A DNA stretch of 64,000 nucleotides from Kingdonia uniflora. Taxonomy: Eukaryota > Streptophyta > Magnoliopsida > Ranunculales > Circaeasteraceae. The stretch's first letter is position 1. The number at the start of each line of letters is the position of its first letter. Shown here one piece after another: positions 25,494 to 35,112 of this stretch. The notes beneath the pieces are model-generated. The model did no database searches and had not been told where the DNA came from. It was given only the letters and a program-made list of their open reading frames with translations. Made by a program: the position numbers and the translations under genes. The DNA lies in assembly GCA_014058105.1 (NCBI GenBank), contig JACGCM010001548.1, forward strand, positions 1 through 64,000, written 5' to 3'.

Positions 25494-25676
25494 CATTTAG
25501 ATTTCATTCGAACGAAATATGCATTTGGGCTAAATTTCCAGGAAGTTGAATATTGGTCGTTTGAACAAGATATCAAGTCGTTTGAACGACTTGGGCTCTT
25601 GGGCCAAATTCCAGAGAGTTGTCAAGGGTCGTTCGAACGACCAAGACCCAAAACCAAAAAACACAATTTCTCCACA
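25494..25676 (-). repeat. Truncated copia 5' LTR
   Basis: About 180 bp aligned with 22116-22313 of the other LTR, including gatatcaagtcgtt-gaacgacttgg. Only the U3 start is retained. The homology ends abruptly at the gag sequence. Confidence 0.8.
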
Positions 25677-25937
25677 CACTACATATTATTTTATGCAATC
25701 ATTAATGATTAAATTAAACCCAAAAGTTTAAAACTTCCAATGTCACCAAAAACCGGCTACAGTAAAAGTAGCACCAAAAATTTAAGGATACGCTACAGTA
25801 GCACAAAAATCTAACAAAAAATATAATAAAAAAATAAAAAAATATATATAATTATGTTAAACACAATAAAAATAAATAAAAACAAATAAAAGAACAAAAG
25901 AAATCAGTATTAGTAACGGTCCTTCGCACCGTTGCAC

Positions 25938-25955
25938 TCCCCGGCAACGATGCCA
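25938..25955 (-). other. Primer binding site of the Athila-like element
   Basis: On the minus strand TGGCATCGTTGCCGGGGA lies 3 bp inside the 5' LTR. It is the tRNA-Asp-type site of Athila/Tat elements (TGGCGCCGTTGCCGGGGA) with two changes at the CpG. Confidence 0.85.
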
Positions 25956-25958
25956 ATT

Positions 25959-26634
25959 TGATGAACACTTTTTCAAGCGTTACTTAATACCTCGCTCAAG
26001 TACAGATTTACCGTTGTAAAAATTGTGGAGTGGGGGTCGTACCACAGAGAGTGACAAGATGCGAAAAACTAATCCTAGGCCTATTTATCGATGATTTGGT
26101 ATTTTCTTCAAAACTAAGATAAAACTAAAGAAATAAGATCAAATTAAAAGAAATTAGCCGTGACTAAAGTTCTACCCAACGGAAATAACAATAGATCAAA
26201 TAGTTTTACTAGGCGGATTTATGTACCAAAAATCCTGAGTAGGGCATTTTTAGTGTAGATGCTAACCCTAGATTCATGGTTGGCATCTATGGTTTAATCA
26301 TTAAGTTTCACTAAATCCGATTTGGAGGAGAGATTCAACCAACTATGGTTAAGCTTGGTTGAGTTTCTTCTCACGCATCTTTTCCCTTTATTGCCCTAAA
26401 ATCTGACTTAGTGGTTATAACACTAGATTTTGGCAAAAGAGACTAAATTTACTTCCTAACTATGGTTAAGTTTAGAAGTGGATTATAGCTCTTAGAAGAT
26501 ATGCCGAAAAAGAGCTAATCCTAGAAAACTATATATCACTATCTCTACTTTGGTATTAATTTCCTTCTAGTCATAGCTAAAAAGGGATTAGCCTCGCATT
26601 ATCCCTAAGATCATCGTATTAAAATAAATAAAGC

Positions 26635-26672
<38 letters not shown>

Positions 26673-27169
26673 GAGAGAGAGATAGATGCTTGAAGAATAG
26701 GGGGAAGGTTCCTTTTATAGGAGAAGGAACCCAAATTTAGAAACTATACATTAAAATTTAAAGAATATTTTTATAATAATATATTTTAATATTATAACCA
26801 ATCACCTAAGATTCTTGCATATAATTCCCTTAAATGATGTAAAGATCTTTCTTCATGAAAACTCTTGCATATATCTTCAATATAAAATATCTTCAATGAT
26901 CTTGGATGAAATATATTTTTTGATCTTATTCTCCAATAATATTTGTGTATATATTTCTTCAATCTTGAGACCAAATATATTGTGTCTTTGACTTTTTGTG
27001 CTATGAACTGCTGGAAAAACTTTTACTTGACTTTAAGGGCTTGGTTTCAAATATTCATCTCCAATAGCTACAATCAAACAAACGCGCATAAGTACCCAAA
27101 ATTAAATATAATGGACGACTAAAATACATGTTCGGGTATATTAAAAATGTCATAATTATGTGTTCATCA
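25959..27169 (-). repeat. 5' LTR of the Athila-like element
   Basis: A 1211 bp direct repeat of 12612-13845. It contains a GA microsatellite (26639-26669, interrupted to about 26686), expanded relative to the other LTR. Confidence 0.9.
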
Positions 27170-27174
27170 GCAGT

Positions 27175-27785
27175 TCGTAAACTCATAAAAAAAGACTGCA
27201 CATTCAATTCCTTATAAATTAATACATCACCTGCAGGGATACACCTAACCATTATTCTTTACAAGACTACGCCATATCTTTCATTTTTATCTATCTCCTA
27301 TTTTAACAGAACAGTTGCAACTAAAATTCAAAATTCAAAAAGTATTTGACAAGAACAATCTTTCCTAATACACACATCGAGAATACCTCAATTAAATTTT
27401 TTTATTACCATCGAGAACATTACAACACTTGGTCACATGTAGCTACATTTAAAACAAGGCACATGATTTAATTGTCCACATGGAATCAATACTCCTCTAG
27501 CAGCAAGAATATCTTCTTGCCTAATCTCATCCTCTGCAATATACCTCAAGACAGTATGACGATGGTTGATCTCAAGTACTTAATCTGCAAAAATGTCATA
27601 CTAGAACTATCGATCAGCTTCTACTTCCATCTGCTTTAGTGACATACCTGCAATGTCAAAAGGGTCCGAGGAAGAAAAACATCAACAACAATTGCCCAAA
27701 GTATGGTTCCTCCACTTCAACCACCTTAATGGCCAGACGACCTTCCTCTGCATCTTGCTGACAGTGTGAACGAGTTCTCACCATT
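27175..27785 (-). pseudogene. Antisense ORF of the Tat element, upstream part
   Basis: On the minus strand an ATG at about 27783 begins MVRTRSHCQQDAEEGRLAIK, and a further open stretch (VRCIPAGDVLIYKELNVQ) runs to the Athila-like insertion at 27170. The frame continues on the other side at 12606 when a single target-duplication copy is counted, so the insertion interrupted one open reading frame. The region between about 27700 and 27260 is broken or intronic. Confidence 0.45.
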
Positions 27786-28004
27786 GCAGAAAACATCTAC
27801 ACTTTTTTCCAAACAAAATAGCTATTTATATATAAAGCTCTCAAAGATATACATCACCAATCAAATATACTTGCCCTACATTTATGGCGCAAATCATGAG
27901 ATTTTATTCTCCAACATTTTTTCCAAGACAAGATTTAAACATCACAAGTTTCAAAATGTTCTTCTAGGCACAACAACTAGTAATTGTATTCAGAATGGAG
28001 CGAT

Positions 28005-28489
28005 TGTAGTAGCATATTTCCCAGACTAGATAAGAAGACACTATCAGAGCCGCGTCGAAGATATTCAATCATTCGAGAAGATGTCAAGTCTACAACTACC
28101 AATCTCAAACCACCATAGTAGTTATTACACTTGGTCAAATATAGCCGTTGCACATGATCCGTGAAGTTTGCCCACCTCCTATAAAGTTAGGATAAATATT
28201 TGTAATTGCATGTATCTATCTATAAATACAGGCATATCATATGTCAATGGGGGCTCTCTGATATCTTTCAAATTTTTATTATACCATTCTAATCAATTTC
28301 TCCGCAAGTATAATAGATTAACACATAGTGGATTCATATCATAAATCCTCCTCAAGGTCGTGATTTTTCTAAGGTTTCACTGAGTTTCTACGTAAAATCT
28401 ACGGTGTTCTAGTCCATATTTGTAGCTAAGTCATAATCTCTTTACTTAAGTATTGACAAAGTTTACTGACCGGAAAACTAGCCATTTTA
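28005..28489 (+). repeat. 3' LTR of the Tat-type element
   Basis: A 485 bp copy of 2633-3111. It starts TGTAGTAGCAT after the purine-rich cagaatggagcgat. Confidence 0.85.
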
Positions 28490-28494
28490 CCAGG

Positions 28495-29250
28495 GACGCC
28501 ACCAATAAACTGAGTCGTTTCCCAGCGACGCCATTAGTTCGCCACATTATGATTTAACATGAGGAAAATATGTCAAAAAGTGTGTGTGATGTGTATACTT
28601 TACTATGAGAGCGATACACAAGCTAAACCATTGAATCATGAGTGCAACAACCGGGCCAACGGGGGTAGAAGAATACTAAAAATGGCAATTGATGCTAAGA
28701 GTATAACTAGTATGCTTATGATGGATTGATGTAATAATATCGACAACTTTTGAGAAAAATGATTTTCTTTAAACCGCAATGAAACTTTGCATTATCTTTG
28801 GATTAATCTCGAATTGATTGCAAAATTATTTTTTCCCTTGTTGCTTTTATAAAATCATGAATTGTGAATATAAAATAATCTCAATTTTGGTGATTGGATG
28901 TGGAAATTCGAAGATAATCTAGAATTTCTACATCCATTAACAAATGCACTCTTTCTCGTTATCTTTAAGTCCCAATGTAATAAAAGATTTGTTGAGTCGC
29001 AGATTTATATTGAATTTTCTTGCAAAATTCACTAAGTAGACCAAAAATTGTTCTTCAGTTGCATAAGTAAAGTTGGGAAGGAACAAAGATAATGTAGCTC
29101 GTAGAATTGTTTGGGATAATGAATTCGTTTAAAATTAAAATTTTCAAGTTGCCATAACGTACATAGCGATACAACTTATTCTCCCACGAGTCATACTTGA
29201 AATACATTTTGTAAGTGATCCAGGAGGATCTAGACATTAAACCTCTTAAA
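28495..29250. other. Unassigned intergenic sequence
   Basis: No coding signal. On the minus strand, about 28535-28498 contains two close copies of a tggcgtc-ctgg motif (aatggcgtcgctgggaaa and ggtggcgtccctgg), which resemble gypsy primer binding sites. Another minus-strand element may once have started here. Nothing else is recognisable. Confidence 0.35.
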
Positions 29251-29254
29251 AGAC

Positions 29255-29575
29255 GCCATGTCGTTCGAACGAGCCTTGGAGCCGTTCGAACGAGATAGAA
29301 GAAAAGTCAAGCCAAGGTTCTATTGCTGATTCTAGGCTTATTTGCCAAGGGCGTTCGAATGAGCTTTGGAGATTTTTAAACGTAATAGAAGACCAAAAAA
29401 ATGATTCTATATGCTTAATTGGGCAAGTCGTTCGAACGAGATTTGAAGTTGTTCGCGAGTGATTATGGGTTTCCAGAAGATCAAAGGTTCTGCCTCAATT
29501 TTCAGGCTTAATTAAGGAAGTCGTTCGAATGACTTATGGGCTCATTCGAACGACTATCGCGACTACTTCTATTTT
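29255..29575. repeat. Degenerate repeats carrying the gttcgaac palindrome
   Basis: Three to four diverged units of roughly 80-90 bp each carry one or two cgttcgaa(c/t)ga motifs followed by a segment like agaagatcaaaggttct...aggcttaatt. The same palindrome occurs in the copia LTR at 22.1-22.3 kb, suggesting a related LTR fragment. Confidence 0.5.
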
Positions 29576-29579
29576 CAAG

Positions 29580-30266
29580 ACGTTTTAAGCGCAATTTAGT
29601 CATATATTGTAACTATGAAACTTGTAATATTCATTAAAGGGCAATGTTAGGCAATATGAAATGATCCAAGTTTTATTCTAGAACTTTGGGTTTGAGAAGT
29701 AATTCATTGTAATAAATCCAATTGAGCAATATAAGTTCCTATTGGGAAATTATCCCGCCAAATCGTTTGTTTCGTTATTAATTCTTCTTCAAGTTTAATC
29801 TCTAATTCGATTGTGAATTAGTAAGACATGCTGCAATTCAATACCCAATAGTCCAAAGCTAAGGATCACTCGACCATGTATCTAAACACGAACGTACCTT
29901 GTCATCTTCGAATATGCGAGTTCTTTCAAACAGCCTATGAAAACAAAGTTTTTGCAAGGGATAATAGAGGGAACACGAGATTCAGTATTTGGCAATTAAG
30001 ATAAAATGAGTATAGAGGGTTGAAAAATGAGTTTTTACAGCCAAATTCCTTTAGACCTGCTTTTCATCCTATATCAGTATGAGTTCTTCGTCTGACAATG
30101 ATGCTTTGTCCTACATCGATTATTCAATCCAAGAAAAAATATAGGTAACACAAAAAGAAAAAATCTCTACAGGATGATGATTGATATGATTCGTGGGATG
30201 AGTTATGCGATTCTACTTGGGAAGAATTTCGATAGCCTGATGGTTCAATTACACGAGGGCTACGTG
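29580..30266. other. Unassigned sequence
   Basis: AT-rich, no clear ORF. The stretch just before 30267 may be the 3' internal end of an element whose LTR follows, but no domain is readable. Confidence 0.3.
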
Positions 30267-31050
30267 TAATATCCCAAAATTTAGACTAGTAAAGTTGAGC
30301 AACGAAGATCATAATTAGGTATTGAAGTTTTAGAAGTACAATTTTTCAGACCGAGGTATAACGATGAACCTTGCCGACTTTTCGGTGTGGTTTTCCTACG
30401 TTTTTTGAAGCAGGGTGTCACAATTAAGTGAACGTGTCACATAAAGTAATGGTGAGTAATGAAAAAGTTGTGCAACCCACATTGGCTGTCTTAACTATCT
30501 TACGAATTTTACAGTTCATCGCCCCGTACGACTTCGCCTATAAAGGTTGTCCAAATTACCGATTTACCCCTAAAGTTAAATTTTGTGTTTCTTTCTCATA
30601 CGAGTTCTAAATTAACTTCAGTCTTGGGTACTAAGTAACTATCCTACTCTAACTTAGGTTTAAATAGTAACCTATAATTTTCTAAAAATTCAATGACTAT
30701 AATCTTTGTCTCATCTCTTCTCCCTTTTGTTCATATCCATCACTAAAGTCGTGCTCTTTGGTCTTCCTTCGTCCACATCTTCAATCATCACCCGCAACCA
30801 TCTTTGGTCGTTTGCCGCACCATCCCGTCAAGTTCTAGCAAAACCTGGCCTCGTCACATCCTGAAACAACTAGAGTTGCTCTTAATCACATTTCTACAAA
30901 ACAGATATTATCCCACCCAAAGTATTTCCATTATCGCCACTATTGGCGCGTATCTAGCTTTTTAGTCTCAAAGAAAAACTCAGATTTCACTCAAATAGAC
31001 AGACAGTGAGGACCCATTAATGGCGTACAAACAAGCTCTTCTAGTCTAGC
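30267..31050 (+). repeat. LTR-like segment beginning TGTAATATCCCAAAATTT
   Basis: The start resembles the TGTAA(C/T)A(C/T)CCC-AAAATTT beginning of many plant gypsy LTRs. A pyrimidine-rich stretch (about 30710-30790) resembles the transcribed part of such LTRs. The end is not defined and no second copy is in the window. Confidence 0.35.
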
Positions 31051-31739
31051 TGAACCATTGATGACTGAATGAACTCTCATGCCTTCCTTGGGTACTTCTC
31101 TAAACCCCCATTTCGTTGTTTTAGTGTGATTTCGAATTGAATTCGGGTTCTTCATGTATTGATTGTATATGGGTTTGTTTTGAGTAATTGTAATATTTTT
31201 TCTCCTCTCTAGTTAGGATTTAGTGAGTAATTGAATTTGTTGTTCATGTAGTTTTGGTAAATGGGTAATTTTGTGTTTGTTTTTATTAGCAAGTTGTAGA
31301 TGATATTGGTAGGTTTCTTCTTTGTGGTTGAGGACTTTTTAGTTTTTCAGAATATATTTTTCTCATGTTTGTATGGTTAGGAGTTAGGAGTAAGGAGTAA
31401 GGATTGTACTGTAATTGAAATTGCGGTTTGATGGGTCCCCCCTTGTCACCGGCAACAAAATCCTCATGGCTTTGACACTCCATTAATAAATATCGACTGC
31501 ATTTGACACTCAACGTTACACCCCCTCTGATTATCCCCGATTAATGGGTGACTCATTTCAGTATGTGATGCCCTGTTCAATGAGTGCCTTTTGCAGTTAA
31601 TTTTTCTCCACCAAATGCACCCCAATTAGCAAGTAATTTTGGCACCCATTCCGTTTGTTTTTGAATCGTACCATATCTCCATGAAGCCTTGCTAAACCGG
31701 TGAAGTCTGCACGAATAAATATTTGTTTTCATTTCCGTA
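31051..31739. other. Unassigned sequence
   Basis: No repeat partner, coding region or terminal structure was recognised. Confidence 0.3.
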
Positions 31740-32110
31740 AACGGTCAATACAGAAGGGCCAGTCTCGTTTTCATGATGACCCTCTCTTAAAGGCACCGTG
31801 CGCATGTCATGGGGCAAGCTCGTGGAGGAGCCTTAGCTCGTAGTTTCCATTTCGAGTCTTTTATGCTCACCTGACTGGCGGAAAGGACCTTATCGGCAGC
31901 ATGTTCTATGCCTCACCAAGAAAACAAGAAGTAGTCCGAGAGCTGCACACAACTCATTCGCAGGTATCCGTTCGCACCTGTATGAGCCATGTGCAGCCGT
32001 ATTAGTGTACTACAGACGACGGGTCCTAACTACCCTAGGGCCTTTTAAGGCCAGGAGGCCTTAACTACCCTAGCTATCCCCTGCTCATAGAATGATCGCC
32101 ATGAGCAGTT
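31740..32110. other. GC-richer, high-complexity stretch of unknown origin
   Basis: The base composition is clearly less AT-rich than the neighbours. A 46-codon open stretch on the plus strand (about 31847-32008) is not recognised. It also contains the near-palindrome ggccttttaaggccaggaggcc (two parts, about 32040-32062). Organellar DNA is one possible source, but I cannot show it. Confidence 0.3.
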
Positions 32111-32439
32111 ACTGGGCGAGCAAGGCGGCGACAGACACATAGTTTTTCCCTTCTCTCAAAGCAGTGAGAAAAACTAACGAAAAACCCAACCATGACAGAA
32201 AAGGAAAAAGGGGAAATAGCAAGAGAACAACAATACAAGACATACATGTAAGTGAAGCCGCCATTGATGGCGGTAGACAACAAAAAAACAAAACTAACAA
32301 CAATAGAAATGTGGAAAAGAGTACAAGCAAGGGAATTCAATTTTTTTTTTACCGTGTAGTTAAAAACTGCCTTAAGACGCCGGAAACCGACCTCTGTCCT
32401 CCTTCCTTGAAGTCTCTCTCTGTTGGATTTTTTCAAAAA

Positions 32440-32765
32440 ACTAAACTCATTTGAGCTTTGACTTGGGTTTGGGATTAGGATTGGGATTGGGCAATTCGCT
32501 CTGAAGGCCTTGGGCCTGGGCTTGGACTCACCCTAATCTTTTTAGTAAAATATTATCCAATTCTCTTTTGGGCTTTGGTTTCTTTATTCAAACCTAACCT
32601 TGGCTTAGTCTTTACACGTTAACCTCAAACGGCGAGAAGACCTACTCTTTAGGAGTTCAAAGTTGAGAGACGTTGTACACGATTGTAAAACAAAAACAGC
32701 TATAAATACCACCTTTCCTCCTTCAAAAAAAAAGAAAAGAAAAGAACTCTCCATCTCTGTACTTT

Positions 32766-32807
<42 letters not shown>

Positions 32808-33420
32808 CGGTTTACATTGGGGTGCTTCGATTTACGTAGACTTCCGACGAAGCTACTGTATACGCTCGTTGTATCCTGGGAGAGTACTTGACATACTCTT
32901 TAAAGAAAGTGCGACCCACGCCTCGAGCGCTGCTAATTCGTGCTGTTAATCTTTATAGATAGAGAAGCTATTCTTGCTGTTACGAATTGCTGTTACGACT
33001 TGCTGCTGCGTTCATCGTTCAATCAGTTCAACTTCTTCCTGTTGTTCCACTTTATCCAAACAGTTCCTGCTTCCTGTTCTTGCTGTTGCTGATGTGACAA
33101 AGTAAAACTATTGTTGTTGTTGCTGCTGTACGAAAATAACCTACTGGTTGCAGTTGCTGTTCTGTTAAATTAAACTGCTGCTACTGTTATTGTTTAACTG
33201 CTGTTGCTGCTGCTTGTATAAACTGCTGTTGTTGCTGGTTCTATAACCTGCTGTTGCTGCTGCTTGCGAACAATTGTTGCTGCTGTTACAGTTTATCCAA
33301 ACCTGGTTGGTGCAAAGTACTTGTGGTTAATCCTTGCGAAGCTGCCGTTACTAATCTGCATACTCGGATTCTGAAAATTGGAAAGCAATTACAGGTTCCT
33401 TACATATTACATTTACACTC
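32440..33420 (+). promoter_or_regulatory. Probable retroelement leader/promoter with TATA box and (TC)n
   Basis: A TATA box, tataaatacc (about 32702-32711), is followed by an A-rich block, an 18-unit TC microsatellite (32769-32804) and a long stretch rich in ctg/ttg triplets (about 32920-33290). This layout suits an LTR/leader of a lost element or an old promoter. No downstream gene is recognised; the open frame starting at 33254 is an artefact of the triplet-rich DNA. Confidence 0.35.
32769..32804. repeat. (TC)18 microsatellite
   Basis: Eighteen uninterrupted TC units, located about 60 bp after the TATA-like box. Confidence 0.95.
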
Positions 33421-33689
33421 TCTCCCAATGAAAATAACAAACAATGATCAAGAAGAGGAAGAAGAAACAAAAAAATTTGTTTGGGAGAGAAGAGAGGTAT
33501 TTACAAAAGAGATAAAAGGAATGCCAAAAGGTGGTTGGGCCCACGTGGCAAAGCCTGGGGCTTCGCGCACCGTGATGGTCGCCTCAAACCACGCCTTACC
33601 ATTATTACTGTAACCACACGCCTTCTGAGTTTCCGCAATAGAGTTATTTAGGAAAAATACATTTCTTAGTTTAATAAACTGGCAAAAAA

Positions 33690-34338
33690 TTAACAGTTCA
33701 ACTTCTAGAGGCGCTAACACTTGTTCAATGAGGCCACCCCTCGTTTACGCATTTAAAATCTTTACAATTTGGCTCAGCCTATGCTCAAAACAAATTGAGG
33801 GGCGATTGTAGGAGCACGCTCCCTCTACCCACGAGATCACGGGTTGTATACGTGCATACCTCACGATGAGCACGTCTTAGAGTGGAACAGCGTATGGTCG
33901 AACCAATGATCCCAGTCAAACAATAACAACTAGACCAACCAGCTACTTTTATCAGTTCACGTGGAGGGAAACGGTCTTAAACCTTTCAAGGGAATTATGG
34001 TCATATCCTAGGTCACGTGAGACTAACTCTAGGGTTATAGCCCCTAGCCTATAATTAAGAGCCAATGGCCACCTTAGAAGAGCATTTTTTCAACCTCATG
34101 CTCCCTCTAATGGAAACCCTAGCCGTTCTAGAGAGAGAAAGGAGGAAAGGGACCCAAAGATAGTGAGTGGTGCCCTACTCTGGTGAGAAGTGACAAGCCC
34201 GAAACGACGATACAAACTATTTTTAATCCTTTAATCTGGGATTAAGGGACTACAGACATTCAATTGAAGGTTAATGAACTCCAACTTCTGTACTAGTTTG
34301 CATTGTTTTACCTTTGCGTGTCTTATGCTTCTTATTTG
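33690..34338 (+). repeat. Gypsy 3' end and LTR, with a PBS-like sequence after it
   Basis: The purine run attgaggggcgat is followed by TGTAGGAGCACG at 33807, the typical junction of a gypsy polypurine tract and 3' LTR. The LTR appears to run to about 34335, where ttggtatcataccattg resembles a primer binding site. No second copy is in the window, so the end is uncertain. Confidence 0.5.
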
Positions 34339-34583
34339 GTATCATACCATTGAAATTCTCAACCTCCGATCACCGCTAAAGTATACCTAGACAATGAAAC
34401 TAATGAAACACAAGATAGAATATGTTTAACAATGGGATCTTTGTCCACAATGTATTATTCTATGAAAAAAATACTGGCTGCAAGTTGAAACTAATATAAC
34501 AATGGGAAGCTCATTGCATTTATTAAACATTGTAGCTTTGGATAAGCTTGCACCAACTTTGTGATAAAATGAAACCTTCTTTT

Positions 34584-35107
34584 TTATTGTTGGAATGTAA
34601 CCTGCGAGTTGTTGAAGATCAATTTATTCCTAGTTAACCATATGATACGCCATGCAGAAATTAATATGATAGATTTCCACATTTCTTTAAGAAGAGGACT
34701 GAGGGAACTTCCCAACTGTTGTATAATTTTGGGTTCAAACTCAGTTAGGCTTTGTCCATTCAGTCTGAAGAGAGAACACCACCAGTTTCTAATTTCAGTG
34801 GCCACTTTACAGTGCCAGAAAAGGGGTCTAGTTGATTTTTCACCTACATTACACCAATAGCAGCTAGAAAACACCCAGGAATACATTCCCCTACTTAGCA
34901 AGTCCTCAGGAAGGGCAAAGAACAAGGGTGCGAGAGGTTCCCCTTGTCTGAGGCCCCTAGAGGCAGATAAATAACCACAAGGTCCCTCATTTATAAGCAC
35001 TGAAATCCTGGCACTTTTCAGCAATGTTTGAATCCAGGAAACCCATGTACTATCAAACCGATTTTGACCAGGAACTCTGAACTTAGAGTATCAAATGCTT
35101 GTGATAT
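34584..35107 (-). pseudogene. LINE reverse transcriptase C-terminal part and zinc-finger domain
   Basis: An open frame of 146 residues starts in the RT palm (NEGPCGYLSASRGLRQGEPL) and ends in a zf-RVT-type domain (YWCNVGEKSTRPLFWHCKVA). The usual YADD-containing part between them is deleted. Confidence 0.8.
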
Positions 35108-35112
35108 GTCTA

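Larger units (their letters stand above)
21761..25676 (-). mobile_element. Defective Ty1/copia element nested in the Athila-like leader
   Basis: It is bounded by a perfect 5 bp target duplication, cacta (21756-21760 and 25677-25681). The element reads TG...CA on either strand. The 3' LTR is complete (21761-22313) and is preceded on the minus strand by the polypurine tract caccgaggtggagaat. The 5' LTR is only its first ~180 bp (about 25494-25676) and runs directly into gag, so the rest of that LTR, the PBS and the start of gag are deleted. Pol ends in mid RT, and a tandem-repeat block takes the place of the missing RT and RNase H. It cannot move by itself. Confidence 0.9.
12612..27169 (-). mobile_element. 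Athila-like Ty3/gypsy retrotransposon nested in the Tat element
   Basis: LTRs at 12612-13845 and 25959-27169 are nearly identical by eye and both have TGATGAACAC...GTGTTCATCA-type ends. The flanks acagt (12607-12611) and gcagt (27170-27174) form a 5 bp target duplication with one mismatch. On the minus strand the order is LTR, PBS, long leader, gag, protease, RT, RNase H, integrase, non-coding 3' region, LTR. Pol is broken by single nonsense changes rather than wholesale decay, so this insertion looks younger than its host. A copia element (21761-25676) sits in its leader. Confidence 0.9.
2633..28489 (+). mobile_element. Tat-type Ty3/gypsy retrotransposon (host of nested insertions)
   Basis: Matching LTRs at 2633-3111 and 28005-28489 bound the element. 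A PBS follows the 5' LTR, then come broken gag, protease, RT, RNase H, a second RNase H and integrase domains, all on the plus strand to about 8480. The second RNase H and an antisense ORF downstream of pol fit the Tat lineage. The flanks ccagc (2628-2632) and ccagg (28490-28494) are a plausible 5 bp target duplication with one mismatch. Removing the inner 14.6 kb Athila-like insertion leaves about 11.3 kb. Many frameshifts and stops show it is dead. Confidence 0.85.

Noticed and set aside
29255..29575. Heat-shock elements in the gttcgaac repeats
   Set aside because: Heat-shock elements need alternating nGAAn/nTTCn units at 5 bp spacing; here TTC and GAA are directly adjacent in isolated palindromes.
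33254..33613. 119-codon open frame on the plus strand
   Set aside because: Its start lies in ctg/ttg-triplet-rich DNA and the remainder has no recognisable domain; there is no supporting splice or family evidence.
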